Assembly (NCBI GenBank): GCA_944385965.1 | Contig: CALWZG010000037.1 | Span: 1 to 52,474 of the forward strand | Direction: 5' to 3' | From: an uncultured Anaerotruncus sp. | Lineage (GTDB): Bacteria > Bacillota > Clostridia > Oscillospirales > Ruminococcaceae | DNA length: 52,474 bases | In this document: in pieces, positions 25,610-34,293 of the stretch | How the letters are laid out: the number at the start of each line of letters is the position of its first letter | How positions within the stretch are numbered: position 1 is the first letter of the stretch | Notes under the pieces: model-generated | The model's database searches: none | What the model saw: the letters and a program-made list of their open reading frames with translations, nothing else | Told to the model about the DNA's origin: nothing | Program-made: the position numbers and the translations under genes

Positions 25610-27538
25610 ATGTTAATTGGTATTCCAAAAGAAATCATGCATGGTGAAAATCGAGTGGCTGCTACCCCCGAAACTGTAGAAAAATTTGTAAAAGAAGGAT
25701 TCGCGGTATTGGTGGAAAAAAGAGCTGGTGAAGGTTCATTTTACAGTGACCAGCAATATGAAGCCGCTGGCGCCAAGCTGGTAGAGGATGTATGTGACCT
25801 CTACAATCAAGCGGAAGTCATCCTAAAAGTAAAAGAACCTCTCTTTAATGAGCAAAAACAAAAACATGAGATTGAGCTGATGCATGCAGGTCAATATCTG
25901 ATTACCTTCATTCACCCCGCTTCTCCTGTCAATCATGAGATGGTAAGAATGATGGCGAAACAGGGCATTATAGGATTGACTTTGGATGGGGTGCCCCGCA
26001 TTTCCAGAGCGCAAAACATGGACTCCCTCACCTCTATGTCTACATGCGCCGGATATAAAGGCATTTTGATGGCGGCCAATGACCTGGAAAAATTTGTACC
26101 ACAGATTTTCTGCGCAGTTGGAGCGATTAAACCTTGCAATATTATGGTCATTGGTGTGGGTGTAGCCGGACTTCAGGCGTTGGCAACGGCCAAACGACTG
26201 GGAGCGGTCACTTACGCTGCGGATATTCGTCCAGCTGCTGCTGAACAGGCCCAATCCTTAGGCGCCAAAATTATAGAGACTGGTGTGCCAGCAGATATCG
26301 CTGTTGGACAGGGTGGATACGCCAACCGTCTGCCAGAGGAATGGATTTTGAAAGAAAGAGAAGCGCTGAAAGAGACCATCGCAAAAATGGATGTGGTATT
26401 CTGTTCCGCTTTGATTCCAGGCAAGCAGGCTCCGGTTCTGATTACAGACGAGATGGTAGCTTCTATGGCGCCAGGTTCGGTCATTGTGGATATTTCCATC
26501 GACCAGGGCGGAAACTGCGAGAGTACAGTTCCAGGAGAGCGGGCAGTGAAACATGGAGTGATTATTGAGGGAATCAAGAATATTCCTGGTATGCTGGCCG
26601 CAAGTTCTACATGTTTAGCAGCTTTGGCTTCCTGTGGAAGTGTTGCCTTATTTGGATTTTCACAGATTCAACTGCCATTGCTGATTGGCTTCTGTATCTT
26701 GGTCAGCGGCCTGTTTGGAGTAGCCTTTTCTATCCGAGTGGGTGGTGCTGATATGCCCATCACAATTTCTTTGTTGAATTCTCTCAGCGGAGTAGCGGGT
26801 GCAATTGCAGGTATGGCAATCAGTGACCTGCTGTTGGTATCCGTTGGAGGGGTAGTAGGGGCTTCCGGGCTTTTGCTCACCCAAATTATGTGCAGAGCCA
26901 TGAATCGAAGCTTGATGGACATTCTTTTGGGAAAAACCTCTGTACCTCAAAAATCAGCAGGTAAAGACTCTTCGCAGCAACCTGAATCTGTCCCTTCCTC
27001 CAAACCGTTGACATCTGATTTACAACAGAATAATGCTCCAGAAGTTTTGCTTACCAACGCCAAAAAGGTAGCCATTGTTCCAGGATATGGAATGGCGTTG
27101 GCACAGGCTCAAAGTCTGGTAAAACAGCTGGCGGATACCTTGGAGGCCAGAGGAACAGAAGTATTCTTCGCAATCCATCCAGTAGCGGGAAGAATGCCCG
27201 GTCATATGAACGTCTTGCTGTGTGAGGTGGACGTACCTTATGAGAAGCTGCATGAGATGGAGGAGGTAAACCCTTGGTTCAGTCAGTGTGATGTGGCGGT
27301 AGTGATAGGGGCCAATGATGTAATCAATCCGGCGGCGAATACCGCAGAGGGAACGCCGATTTATGGGATGCCGGTTTTGGATGTGGCAGCGGCTAAACAT
27401 ATCATTGTCTGCAACTATGACTTGAAGCCAGGTTATGCAGGCGTGGAAAATCCCTTGTATTCCCAAAAGGAAACGGTAACCCTGTTATTGGGGGACGCCA
27501 AGGAAACTCTCACAAACTTAATAAATGCGATACGATAG
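25610..27538 (+). CDS. Fused, internally deleted NAD(P) transhydrogenase (PntA domain I joined to PntB C-terminal part)
   Basis: Proton-pumping transhydrogenase passes hydride between NADH and NADP+. Residues 1 to about 335 are the NAD-binding domain I of PntA (IGIPKEIMHGENRVAATPE; GVGVAGLQALATAKRLGA). After ASSTC the sequence becomes the last part of PntB: a few membrane helices (LPLLIGFCILVSGLFGVAFS; VGGADMPITISLLNS) and the NADP-binding domain III (PGYGMALAQAQS; HPVAGRMPGHMNVLL; GANDVINPAA). The PntAB helices and about 200 residues of PntB are absent, yet the frame is open, giving 642 residues. Start ATG 25610 follows AAGGAGG. Without most of the channel, proton pumping is unlikely. It could be a deletion artefact. 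Confidence 0.8.
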   Translation: MLIGIPKEIMHGENRVAATPETVEKFVKEGFAVLVEKRAGEGSFYSDQQYEAAGAKLVEDVCDLYNQAEVILKVKEPLFNEQKQKHEIELMHAGQYLITFIHPASPVNHEMVRMMAKQGIIGLTLDGVPRISRAQNMDSLTSMSTCAGYKGILMAANDLEKFVPQIFCAVGAIKPCNIMVIGVGVAGLQALATAKRLGAVTYAADIRPAAAEQAQSLGAKIIETGVPADIAVGQGGYANRLPEEWILKEREALKETIAKMDVVFCSALIPGKQAPVLITDEMVASMAPGSVIVDISIDQGGNCESTVPGERAVKHGVIIEGIKNIPGMLAASSTCLAALASCGSVALFGFSQIQLPLLIGFCILVSGLFGVAFSIRVGGADMPITISLLNSLSGVAGAIAGMAISDLLLVSVGGVVGASGLLLTQIMCRAMNRSLMDILLGKTSVPQKSAGKDSSQQPESVPSSKPLTSDLQQNNAPEVLLTNAKKVAIVPGYGMALAQAQSLVKQLADTLEARGTEVFFAIHPVAGRMPGHMNVLLCEVDVPYEKLHEMEEVNPWFSQCDVAVVIGANDVINPAANTAEGTPIYGMPVLDVAAAKHIIVCNYDLKPGYAGVENPLYSQKETVTLLLGDAKETLTNLINAIR

Positions 27539-27551
27539 GAGGGAAACCATC

Positions 27552-28712
27552 ATGAGCTGGTTATATTCACATATTGGCGCCCCCATTCTGATGGGGTGGG
27601 AAGCCTCTAAGGAAGTTGGTCTCAAGGCAAAAGAATTGGGATGCAGAAAGGTATTCTTGGTACATGACCAAAATTTAAAGGATATAGGGCTTTTGGATGA
27701 TATTATAAATTCTTTAGAGGAACAACAGATTCAATACTGTTCTTTTGATGGAGTACAGCCAGATCCGCCAGATGTGGTGGTGGAAGCTGCTGCTGAACTA
27801 GCCAGAAATCAGCAAATAGATGGAATTATAGCGGTAGGAGGGGGAAGCGCAATTGATACCGCCAAAGCGGTTAATGTATTAATGAGAAATCCTTCCCCCA
27901 TTCATCAGTATCTTCGGCCAGGCTTGACCCTAAATCCTGGAGTACCCTCCATTTTTATTCCCACCACTGCTGGTACAGGCAGCGAGGTCACCAGCATTTC
28001 GGTCATTACCGACACCCTTCATGACCAGGAAAAGCGGTCGGTGAATAATCCGGTTTGTTTGGCTTCCCTGGCGGTGATAGACCCTCAGTTGATGATGGGG
28101 ATGCCGCCTTCTCTGACTGCTTCCACAGGAATGGATGCTTTTGCCCATGCGGCGGAGGCGCTTACATGTGCAATGGCCAATCCTTTGATGAACGCCTTTT
28201 GCCGAGAAGCCATCCGCATGATTTCTCAGAATTTATCCAAGGCAGTGAAGGATGGACAGAATCGGGAAGCCAGAGAAAATATGGCTTATGCTTCCACCAT
28301 TGCGGGAATCGCCTTCACCAATGTAAGGGTTCATGTGGGCCACTCTATTGGGCATGTTTTGGGAGCGGCTTATCATGTTCCCCATGGAGTCGCCTGCGCC
28401 ATTGCGATTCCGCCAGTCATTCGTTGGGCCAGTAAATGGGTCCCCCAGCAGGTAAGAATGATTGGAGAGGCTATGGGCTGTCAAATTCCTCAGGACGCTT
28501 CAGACGCTGAAATTGGAAAAATCACCGCTGACGGGATTCAAAAACTGAAACATGAGATACAGATTCCCTCCATGAAAGACTTAGGGTTTGATTGGGAAAC
28601 AGTTAAAAATCTGGTGCCGCTGATTCGGCAGCAAGGAGCGTTTGTGGCCAAACCAGGGGAAATTTCGGATGAAGAACTGCTGGCCATTCTTCAGGAAGCT
28701 TATGAGCAATAA
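27552..28712 (+). CDS. Iron-containing alcohol dehydrogenase (possible 4-hydroxybutyrate dehydrogenase)
   Basis: This 386-residue group III alcohol dehydrogenase carries NAD-binding GGGSAIDTAKA, the FIPTTAGTGSEVTS segment and metal-binding GMDAFAHAAEA and GHSIGHVLGAAYHVPHG histidines. The family includes 4-hydroxybutyrate and 1,3-propanediol dehydrogenases. Given the 4-hydroxybutyryl-CoA genes around it, interconversion of 4-hydroxybutyrate and succinic semialdehyde is the likely role, but this is contextual. The start follows AGGAGGG by 8 bases. It lies 13 bases after the transhydrogenase and 12 before the thiolase, so the genes form one operon. The frame is intact. Confidence 0.85.
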   Translation: MSWLYSHIGAPILMGWEASKEVGLKAKELGCRKVFLVHDQNLKDIGLLDDIINSLEEQQIQYCSFDGVQPDPPDVVVEAAAELARNQQIDGIIAVGGGSAIDTAKAVNVLMRNPSPIHQYLRPGLTLNPGVPSIFIPTTAGTGSEVTSISVITDTLHDQEKRSVNNPVCLASLAVIDPQLMMGMPPSLTASTGMDAFAHAAEALTCAMANPLMNAFCREAIRMISQNLSKAVKDGQNREARENMAYASTIAGIAFTNVRVHVGHSIGHVLGAAYHVPHGVACAIAIPPVIRWASKWVPQQVRMIGEAMGCQIPQDASDAEIGKITADGIQKLKHEIQIPSMKDLGFDWETVKNLVPLIRQQGAFVAKPGEISDEELLAILQEAYEQ

Positions 28713-28724
28713 TTAGGAGGATTT

Positions 28725-29933
28725 ATGAAGAGATGTGTAATTACCAGCGCAGCACGGACTCCTGTTGGAGGCTATTTGGGAAGCTTAAAAACGGTTGAGG
28801 CCCAGGATTTATGCAAGCTGGTCATTTCTGAATCCATACGCCGTTCTCAATTGGAAGGGTCTCAGATAGAAGAAGTGATTATGGGAGACGTTTATGGGTA
28901 TACCCCCAATGTGGCGCGTTGTGGTGCGTTGTTGGCGGGAATACCTGAAAGAGTCCCAGCTTTTACCGTAGACAGATAATGCGCTTCCTCGCTGCAAGCG
29001 GTTATCAGTGCTTCTCACGAAATTGGGGCGGGAGAAGCGAAAATAGTGGTAGCTGGCGGAGTAGAAACCATGTCCAGGATGCTTTATTATCTGCCTCCAT
29101 CCGCCCGTTATGAAGGTTTTCGTATGGGAAACGCCAATCTATATGATGCTTTTTCCCATGGAGTGACTATGGTGCAGCCAGAGGCTCTTTATCCTGGATT
29201 GAATATGGGGCTTACAGCAGAAAATGTAGCTGAAAAATATGGAATCACCCGGGAAGAACAGGACAATTTCGCTTTTGACAGTCAACGTAAAGCGGCGGAG
29301 GCCATCCGTTTGGGAAAATTTAAAGAGGAGATTGTTCCAGTAGAGGTGCGGGTGCGACGGGATAGCTTTGTTTTTGATCAAGATGAGCATCCTCGTCCTG
29401 ATACCACAAAAGAATCCTTGGCAGGACTGCGCCCTGTCTTTAAAAAAGGAGGAACTGTAACCGCTGGAAACGCTTCGGGAATGAACGATGGAGCCTCTGC
29501 GGTTGTGGTGATGGAGGAGGAAGCGGCTGTTCAGGCAGGCATCAAGCCTTTGGTAAAAATTTTATCCAGCGCTACGGTGGGTGTTGACCCCAGCATTATG
29601 GGCATAGGCCCTGCGCCAGCCATCAAAAAAGCTCTGGAAAAAGCAGGACTCCAATTAGAGGATATGGATTTAATTGAGTTAAACGAAGCCTTTGCCGCCC
29701 AGGCTTTAGGTGTACTGAGAGAACTAAAAATTTCTGTGGATTCTCCACTTTATGAAAGAATCAACGTAAATGGAGGAGCCATCGCTTTGGGACATGCGTT
29801 AGGAAATAGCGGCACCCGACTGCTTACTACACTTATCTATGAACTGCGAAGAAGAAAGGCCAAATATGGACTGGTTTCTTTATGCATTGGAGGTGGAATG
29901 GGGTCTGCTATGATTGTGGAAAATTGTTTTTAA
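28725..29933 (+). pseudogene. Acetyl-CoA acetyltransferase (thiolase) interrupted by an in-frame TAA
   Basis: This is a family-length thiolase (about 402 codons) that would split acetoacetyl-CoA to two acetyl-CoA. The reading is broken by TAA at 28977-28979, immediately before the catalytic cysteine codon: the sequence reads PAFTVDR-stop-CASSLQAV. The rest is intact, with NEAFAAQALGVLRE, GGAIALGHALGNSGTR (catalytic His) and SLCIGGGMG (second Cys). Only one base change (CAA or TTA to TAA) is needed to explain it. A downstream ATG at 29046 would give a product without the nucleophile. It is a recent nonsense mutation or a base error. Confidence 0.88.
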
Positions 29934-29946
29934 AGGAGGGGATTTT

Positions 29947-31260
29947 TTGGATTGGAGTCAGCTGTATGAGCAGCGCAAAATGACACCTCAGGAGGCAGTA
30001 TCTCAATTTGTACAGGATGGAGATGGGGTCTTTCTTGGAGGATTGGCCATTGCGGAAGCCACCATGAAGGAGGTAATCGCTCAGGCAAAAAGAGGAGAAA
30101 AAAAGGGGCTGACACTCCATGGCAACTTGATTCTGAATCAGCTTCCTTTGGATGACCCAGAACTTACACCAGATAAACTGCGGTATAAATGCTTTTTTTA
30201 TGGAGGATACGAACGGGCAGGGTCCAAATATGGAAGCGTCACCTTTGTTCCGCTGCAATTTAGTTCCTTCGCTCGCTATATGGAACAAGTAAAGCCTGAA
30301 GTTGTGATTATTCCGGTTACTCCTCCAGATGCCCACGGAAATTGCAACATTGGTCCTCTAAGCGCTGGATATAATCCAGCAGCGGTAAGAAACTGCAAAA
30401 CCATCATAGCGGAAGTAAATGAATTCCTTCCAAGAGTATTTGGACGTGAACTGGATATACCAGTACATCGGATCTCCGCCTTTGTAGAGCATCATCAGCC
30501 GATTATTGAATATCCAGCCTCATCTCCTTCCAAAATTGATGCAGCGATTGCCAATTACATTTTAGATATGATTCCAGATGGAGCCTGTATACAGTTGGGT
30601 TTAGGCGGTATGTCAAACGCTGTGGGTTATGGATTAAAGGAGAAAAAACATTTAGGAATCCATACAGAGATGCTTACCGAATCCATGATTGAACTCATTA
30701 AGTGCGGTGCGGTGGATAACAGCCGCAAAGGTTTTATGCCAGGCCGTTCTTTGGTAAGTTTCACTTTGGGTAAACAATCCCAATATGATTTTGTGAGAGA
30801 AAATCCAGCGCTGTATTTTGGACCTTACGAATATGTAAATGATGTGAGCCTTATTGCTCAAAATGACAACATGATTTCTATTAATACAGCGATTTCAGTG
30901 GACCTTACAGGACAAGCCTGCTCAGAAAGCATTGGATTTCGTCAGTTCAGCGGAACGGGAGGACAGGTGGACTATGTGAGAGGTGCCAGCTACGCAAAAG
31001 GAGGCAAATCTTTCTTGGCCATATCCTCCACAGTGGAAACAAAAACTGGTGTGGCGTCCAGGATTGTTCTGGATTTCCCCATTGGCGGCACTACGACCAC
31101 TTTACGCTCTGAAACGCAATATGTGGTTACCGAATATGGATGTGCGAAACTTTGGGGGGAGGATTTGCCAACCAGAGCCAAACGTTTGATTGAAATTGCC
31201 CATCCTGATTTTAGGGACCGTCTCACCTTTGAGGCGAAAAAAGCCCACCTGCTGTACTGA
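29947..31260 (+). CDS. 4-hydroxybutyrate CoA-transferase-like (acetyl-CoA hydrolase/transferase family)
   Basis: This 437-residue protein belongs to the Cat1/Cat2/AbfT family, which moves CoA from acetyl-CoA to a carboxylic acid through a glutamyl-CoA intermediate. The catalytic glutamate lies in LGIHTEMLTES, with the glycine-rich IQLGLGGMSNAVGYGL before it and GGQVDYVRGA after. I chose TTG 29947, 5 bases after AAGGAGGGG; an upstream ATG at 29914 lies inside the thiolase end. Together with abfD it would activate 4-hydroxybutyrate, though butyrate or other acids are possible substrates. It is in the same operon as the neighbouring dehydrogenases. Confidence 0.88.
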   Translation: MDWSQLYEQRKMTPQEAVSQFVQDGDGVFLGGLAIAEATMKEVIAQAKRGEKKGLTLHGNLILNQLPLDDPELTPDKLRYKCFFYGGYERAGSKYGSVTFVPLQFSSFARYMEQVKPEVVIIPVTPPDAHGNCNIGPLSAGYNPAAVRNCKTIIAEVNEFLPRVFGRELDIPVHRISAFVEHHQPIIEYPASSPSKIDAAIANYILDMIPDGACIQLGLGGMSNAVGYGLKEKKHLGIHTEMLTESMIELIKCGAVDNSRKGFMPGRSLVSFTLGKQSQYDFVRENPALYFGPYEYVNDVSLIAQNDNMISINTAISVDLTGQACSESIGFRQFSGTGGQVDYVRGASYAKGGKSFLAISSTVETKTGVASRIVLDFPIGGTTTTLRSETQYVVTEYGCAKLWGEDLPTRAKRLIEIAHPDFRDRLTFEAKKAHLLY

Positions 31261-31275
31261 TTGGAGGTAACGATT

Positions 31276-32061
31276 ATGAGCTATTCTACAATTCTGTTTG
31301 AAATCAAGGAACAGGTAGCCATTATTCGTTTGAATCTTCCAAAACAGTTGAATGCTTTGACCAACCAGATGATAGATGATTTGATGGGAGCCTGTGAAAG
31401 AATTACAGAATCTCAGGAAATTCGGGCGGCTGTAATTACAGGAATGGGCAAAGGATTTTGCGCTGGTGGGGATTTGGAGGAGCTAAAAACCTGCTAAGGT
31501 GGTCCTGTTGGATTTGCCCGTCATATGGAACGAGTATCTAGGTTGATGATAGCTTTGGATGAGCTTCCAGTGCCGCTGATTGCGGCGGTGAATGGGGCAG
31601 CGGTAGGTGCTGGAATGAACATTGCTCTTTGTGCGGATTTGGTAATTGCCTCTGAAAAGGCGAAATTTTCAGAAATTTTCGCGAATATTGGGTCGGTTCC
31701 CGATTTAGGTGGTACCTATTTTTTACCCAGATTGGTGGGCAGGCAGCGCGCAAAAGAGTTAATCTTTTCAGCACGGATGGTGTCAGCGGAGGAAGCCTTG
31801 CATTTAGGCTTGGTAACCCAAGTGGTTGCGCATGAACAACTGGAAGAGACCGTTTTGGCCTTGGCCGAAAAACTTGCCAAGGGCCCCACAAGCGCATACG
31901 CACTGGCTAAAAAGCTGGTTAATAAAAGCTTTGAAATCAGCTTGACCGCCGCTTTGCATGATGAGGGAATGGCCCAAGCCATCAGCGGCAGTTCTCAAGA
32001 CTTCCAGGAAGGACTGGCCGCCTTCCAGGAAAAACGACCCGCAAATTTTCAAGGCAGATAA
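31276..32061 (+). pseudogene. Crotonase-family protein (PaaG-like) interrupted by an in-frame TAA
   Basis: This is a 261-codon enoyl-CoA hydratase/isomerase family member with TAA at 31495-31497 (codon 74) after GDLEELKTC; the frame continues normally afterwards. The oxyanion-hole regions are GKGFCAGGDLEEL and AAVNGAAVGAGMN. The usual first hydratase glutamate is Asn (GMNIALCADL), while SVPDLGGTYFLP carries an Asp as in PaaG-type isomerases, so it may isomerise rather than hydrate. Start ATG 31276 has GGAGG 8 bases upstream. As with the thiolase, one base change explains the stop. Confidence 0.85.
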
Positions 32062-32074
32062 AAGGAGGCCTCAT

Positions 32075-32863
32075 ATGGAAGGGAGAAAAGTATACTGCCG
32101 GAAAGAACGAACAGCAGGAATCATTACCATCGATAACCCGCCGGTCAATGTTTTGGATACACAGGTTACCTCTGAGCTTCGGGAATGTCTTTGCCAACTG
32201 AGAGATGACCCGCAAGTCATCACCATCATCATAACCGGCGCGGGACGAAAAGCTTTTATGGCGGGAGCGAATATCAAAGGGTTTCCACAGATGATAGGAA
32301 AACCAGGGGTAGCCTATGATTTTTTGTATTCGGTCTATGAAGTTTGGTACCTTTTAGAAAATTTAAAAAAGCCAACCATTGCTGCAATCAATGGTTTGGC
32401 TTTAGGAGCGGGTTTGGAGCTGGCGCTCAGCTGTGATTTGCGGGTGATGGCTCAGGACGCTCAACTGGGTCTTCCAGAGATTAAATTGGGCCTGTTTCCA
32501 GGTGGAGGCGGTACCCAAAGATTGACTCGATTGGTGGGCCAGGGAGTAGCCAAGGAATTGATTTTTACAGGCGAGCCTGTATCAGCTCAAGACGCCTTGC
32601 GTTTAGGAATCGTAAATCAGCTTACGCAGCCAGGAGAAGAACTGGAAACCGCTATGGGTTTAGCTGATAAGATGGGAAAATTCTCCTTGGTGGCGTTAGG
32701 AGCGGCCAAACAAGCAATCAACGGTGGAGCCAATATAAACAGCCTGCGGGAAGCCATCGACCTGGAAGCAAACCTTTGGCAGCAGGTGTTCATGAGTCAA
32801 GATGTAAAAGAAGGTGTGGACGCTTTTATGCAGAAACGGGCCCCTGTCTTTCACCATTGTTGA
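32075..32863 (+). CDS. Enoyl-CoA hydratase (crotonase)
   Basis: This 262-residue crotonase adds water to crotonyl-CoA, giving 3-hydroxybutyryl-CoA. Both catalytic glutamates are present: in LGAGLELALSCDLR and in LGLPEIKLGLFPGGGG. The start follows AAAGGAGG by 6 bases. It lies between the PaaG-like gene and hbd in the same operon and supplies the hydration step after 4-hydroxybutyryl-CoA dehydratase. The frame is intact. Confidence 0.92.
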   Translation: MEGRKVYCRKERTAGIITIDNPPVNVLDTQVTSELRECLCQLRDDPQVITIIITGAGRKAFMAGANIKGFPQMIGKPGVAYDFLYSVYEVWYLLENLKKPTIAAINGLALGAGLELALSCDLRVMAQDAQLGLPEIKLGLFPGGGGTQRLTRLVGQGVAKELIFTGEPVSAQDALRLGIVNQLTQPGEELETAMGLADKMGKFSLVALGAAKQAINGGANINSLREAIDLEANLWQQVFMSQDVKEGVDAFMQKRAPVFHHC

Positions 32864-32884
32864 TTAAAAAAGGAGTGTATCGCT

Positions 32885-33739
32885 ATGAAACAAGTTTTTG
32901 TGATGGGGTCTGGCGTTATGGGGCGAGGAATCGCTCAAGTAGCGGCGACTTCTGGGTATGAAGTTACATTGTATGATGTGTCGCAAACCGCGTTAAAAAG
33001 CGCATTGGATACAATCGGATGGTCGCTTGGAAAATTGAAGGAAAAAGGAAAGATTCAAGAGGAGCCAGAAAAAATTCAGGCCAGAATTTCCACGGTGACA
33101 GAGCTGACAGATGTGGAAAAGGCGGAGATTGTGATTGAGGCGATTCCTGAAAACCGTGCGCTGAAAGAAAAGCTGTTTCAAGAATTGGATCAACGCTGTG
33201 GGGAACATACCTTATTAGCTTCCAATACATCCGCGATACCCATTACAGAATTGGCCTGCGCCACCAAACGACGGGAAAAAGTGGTGGGACTGCATTTCTT
33301 TAATCCGGTGCCGATGATGAATATGGTGGAAATTGTTCGAGGGCAGGATACCTCAGACGAAACGATAGAAACGGCAAAATCTTTTGTAACCTCTTTGGGG
33401 AAAAAATATTGTTTGGTGCAGAGGGATGTAGCCGGATTTGTGATGAATCGTATTGGTATTTGCAGCTCCATAGAAGCCATTCGAATTTTGGAAGAGGGCG
33501 TAGCTACCGTGGAGGAGATTGACCAAGGGATGCGCATGGCCTATGGATGGTCTATGGGCCCTCTTGAAACTTTTGATTTGTCTGGACTGGATGTGGCCTT
33601 AAACGCTGCTTTGGCCATTTACGAGGAAACACAAGACCCTAAATTTTTACCTCCAGTTACCTTACGCCGATTGGTGGCTTCTGGAAACTTGGGGCGCAAG
33701 ACAGGTAAAGGATTCTATGATTATACCCTTAAAAAATAA
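32885..33739 (+). CDS. hbd: 3-hydroxybutyryl-CoA dehydrogenase
   Basis: This 284-residue NAD(P)-dependent enzyme interconverts 3-hydroxybutyryl-CoA and acetoacetyl-CoA. The Rossmann motif is VMGSGVMGRGIAQVA, the catalytic region LASNTSAIPITELA and LHFFNPVPMMNMVEIV (His), and the C-terminal domain ends RKTGKGFYDY. Length is normal. It is the last gene of the 25-34 kb operon and is followed by a bidirectional terminator. Confidence 0.94.
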   Translation: MKQVFVMGSGVMGRGIAQVAATSGYEVTLYDVSQTALKSALDTIGWSLGKLKEKGKIQEEPEKIQARISTVTELTDVEKAEIVIEAIPENRALKEKLFQELDQRCGEHTLLASNTSAIPITELACATKRREKVVGLHFFNPVPMMNMVEIVRGQDTSDETIETAKSFVTSLGKKYCLVQRDVAGFVMNRIGICSSIEAIRILEEGVATVEEIDQGMRMAYGWSMGPLETFDLSGLDVALNAALAIYEETQDPKFLPPVTLRRLVASGNLGRKTGKGFYDYTLKK

Positions 33740-33747
33740 TCATTTAG

Positions 33748-33786
33748 CAAAGAGGCCTGGCTTTGTATAGAAGCCAGGCCTCTTTG
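33748..33786. terminator. Bidirectional intrinsic terminator between hbd and bilS
   Basis: CAAAGAGGCCTGGCTT pairs with AAGCCAGGCCTCTTTG around a 7-base loop. It lies between two converging operons and probably serves both. Confidence 0.85.
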
Positions 33787-33804
33787 CGGAGGTGCGTATT
33801 TGAT

Positions 33805-34293
33805 TTAGAAGCTGTCCAGAATCTTGCCTTTCAGCTGGTTCAGGTCCTCCTGATTGGGATGAGATAATGCGGCATCAAAATTGTCCAGCATTGCCTGTCT
33901 GGCCGGGGTGTCTTCCATAGACTCATAACGGAGCCGCACAGCGGGAGGCATCTTTCCCTGACACATATAAGTTCCCACGATGGTCACAGTAGGGCTGATA
34001 AATTCCTGAACAGAGGTAAGAATCTTCTGAAAATAAGCGTCAGAACCGCCAAATCCCGCGGTACCAAACAGAAAAACCTTCTGATTGGTCAGGCTGGACA
34101 AAAACTTGGCGGTCTCATCATCACAACGTCCCTTATCAGTCCAGAACCCCACATAAATTTGCTGTGCTTTTAGAGCGTCTGAACAGGGAGCCCCAAAATA
34201 AAGCAGATTTTCCTCTGGCAAAAGCTCTCGAGCCGCCTGGGCCAAAAGCTGTGTGTTTCCTGTTTTGCTGCTGTAAACAATGGCATAATTCAT
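33805..34293 (-). CDS. bilS: Flavodoxin-family protein BilS
   Basis: This 162-residue flavodoxin-like protein has the FMN phosphate loop YSSKTGNTQLLAQAA at its N-terminus and the VFLFGTAGFGGS loop in mid-chain. It overlaps bilR by 4 bases, so the two are translationally coupled. In described bilirubin-reducing gut bacteria a flavodoxin-like gene (bilS) lies beside bilR and is thought to aid electron supply. Here that fits well, because BilR lacks a C-terminal pyridine-nucleotide domain. The order MarR, reductase, flavodoxin is as described for bilQRS. Confidence 0.82.
   Translation of the reverse strand: MNYAIVYSSKTGNTQLLAQAARELLPEENLLYFGAPCSDALKAQQIYVGFWTDKGRCDDETAKFLSSLTNQKVFLFGTAGFGGSDAYFQKILTSVQEFISPTVTIVGTYMCQGKMPPAVRLRYESMEDTPARQAMLDNFDAALSHPNQEDLNQLKGKILDSF

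Noticed and set aside
28977..31497. The two in-frame TAA codons as evidence of stop-codon recoding
   Set aside because: TAA is used as the normal stop in many intact genes here (for example dnaB, hbd and the iron alcohol dehydrogenase), and I see no recoding signal nearby.
19034..33739. The catabolic island as an integrated mobile element
   Set aside because: No integrase, transposase, tRNA target or flanking direct repeat is visible at either edge.
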